Origin: Spirochaetales bacterium
GTDB lineage: Bacteria; Spirochaetota; Spirochaetia; SZUA-6; JAFGRV01
DNA: 64,000 nt
Assembly (NCBI GenBank): GCA_016930085.1
Contig: JAFGHO010000093.1
Span: 58,606-122,605 of the forward strand
Reading direction: 5' to 3'
This document shows positions 63,948-64,000 of this stretch, one piece after another. The notes beneath the pieces are model-generated. The model saw only the letters and a list, made by a program, of their open reading frames with translations. It did no database searches and was not told the origin of the DNA. Each line of letters begins with the position of its first letter. The stretch's first letter is position 1. Position numbers and translations under genes: made by a program.

Positions 63948-64000
63948 AATGAAGAAAGAAAGACCTATATCTTTAGATAATTCTCCTCTGCAGTTTGCGC
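63948..64000 (+). CDS. possible 5' end of a gene cut by the window edge
   Basis: From an ATG at 63948 the frame MKKERPISLDNSPLQFA stays open to the edge. There is no clear ribosome site and too little sequence to judge. Confidence 0.25.

Larger units (their letters stand above)
62801..64000. other. AT-rich, mostly non-coding right end
   Basis: About 1.2 kb with no strong gene. It holds a 20-bp palindrome (62951-62970), a 12-bp hairpin (63005-63035), a small lipoprotein-like frame (63123-63245), two copies of the dispersed repeat (63289-63460) and an open frame running off the edge from 63948. Confidence 0.6.

Overview
The window looks like a chromosomal segment of a free-living or environmental member of the Spirochaetota. 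This is an inference; no rRNA or tRNA gene is present to test it. Supporting it are didermal envelope proteins (many lipoprotein signals, OmpA-type C-termini, an N-terminal outer-membrane barrel-like region), FlgD-type Ig repeats fused to OmpA domains, a six-helix chemotaxis receptor, abundant c-di-GMP and two-component genes, and secreted polysaccharide-acting enzymes. Base composition is near 50% GC over most genes. It drops clearly in 12.6-13.7 kb, 21.2-23.3 kb and 63.1-64 kb.

Layout. 0.1-4.2 kb: FlgD-Ig/OmpA lipoprotein, glnS, acylphosphatase, a DUF434-type protein. 4.3-8.1 kb (minus): a biotin-dependent carboxyltransferase operon (acyl-CoA carboxyltransferase, small protein, pyruvate-type carboxyltransferase fused to a biotin carrier). 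8.3-19.0 kb: very large surface proteins (8 Ig + 6 NHL repeats; FlgD-Ig/OmpA), a FabZ-like dehydratase, a small AT-rich orphan and a dockerin-bearing secreted protein. 19.2-23.1 kb: DUF212 membrane protein, TPR protein, and an AT-rich HEPN-motif gene split by a -1 frameshift at a slippery run. 23.4-29.0 kb (minus): substrate-binding protein, hybrid histidine kinase, sugar:cation symporter. 29.3-36.0 kb (minus): the most unusual locus, an AmmeMemoRadiSam operon. It has a radical SAM enzyme, a small Tat-signal protein (frameshifted as given), an exported MEMO-AMMECR1 fusion lipoprotein, and a 1320-residue membrane protein joining a spermidine-synthase-like module, a flavinylated FMN-binding domain and a NosR/NapH-type Fe-S module. 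36.2-41.8 kb: GH16 glucanase lipoprotein, soluble hybrid kinase, dockerin/PKD/CotH protein. 41.8-47.8 kb: flavodoxin-ferredoxin protein, tautomerase plus a Cys-rich DUF6485-like protein, a divergent pair of c-di-GMP genes (LacI-type sensor fused to HD-GYP; GGDEF), an AAA ATPase. 48.0-52.1 kb: aroA, nitroreductase, MCP. 52.1-56.6 kb: GH3 glucosidase, TPR lipoprotein-like protein, 21-bp tandem hairpins, enolase. 56.7-62.8 kb: HAD phosphatase, orphan membrane sensor, KDPG aldolase with a C-terminal extension, rimO, SAP-domain protein, glycerate kinase. 62.8-64.0 kb: mostly non-coding, with dispersed repeats.

Taken together, the genes suggest a saccharolytic organism that degrades beta-glucans (GH16, GH3, sugar symporter, KDPG aldolase, glycerate kinase, enolase), possibly makes propionate or another carboxyl-transfer product, and controls its behaviour through c-di-GMP, chemotaxis and hybrid kinases. 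The candidate for an undescribed system is the envelope-targeted AmmeMemoRadiSam/flavin/Fe-S operon at 29.3-36.0 kb. The split HEPN gene comes second.
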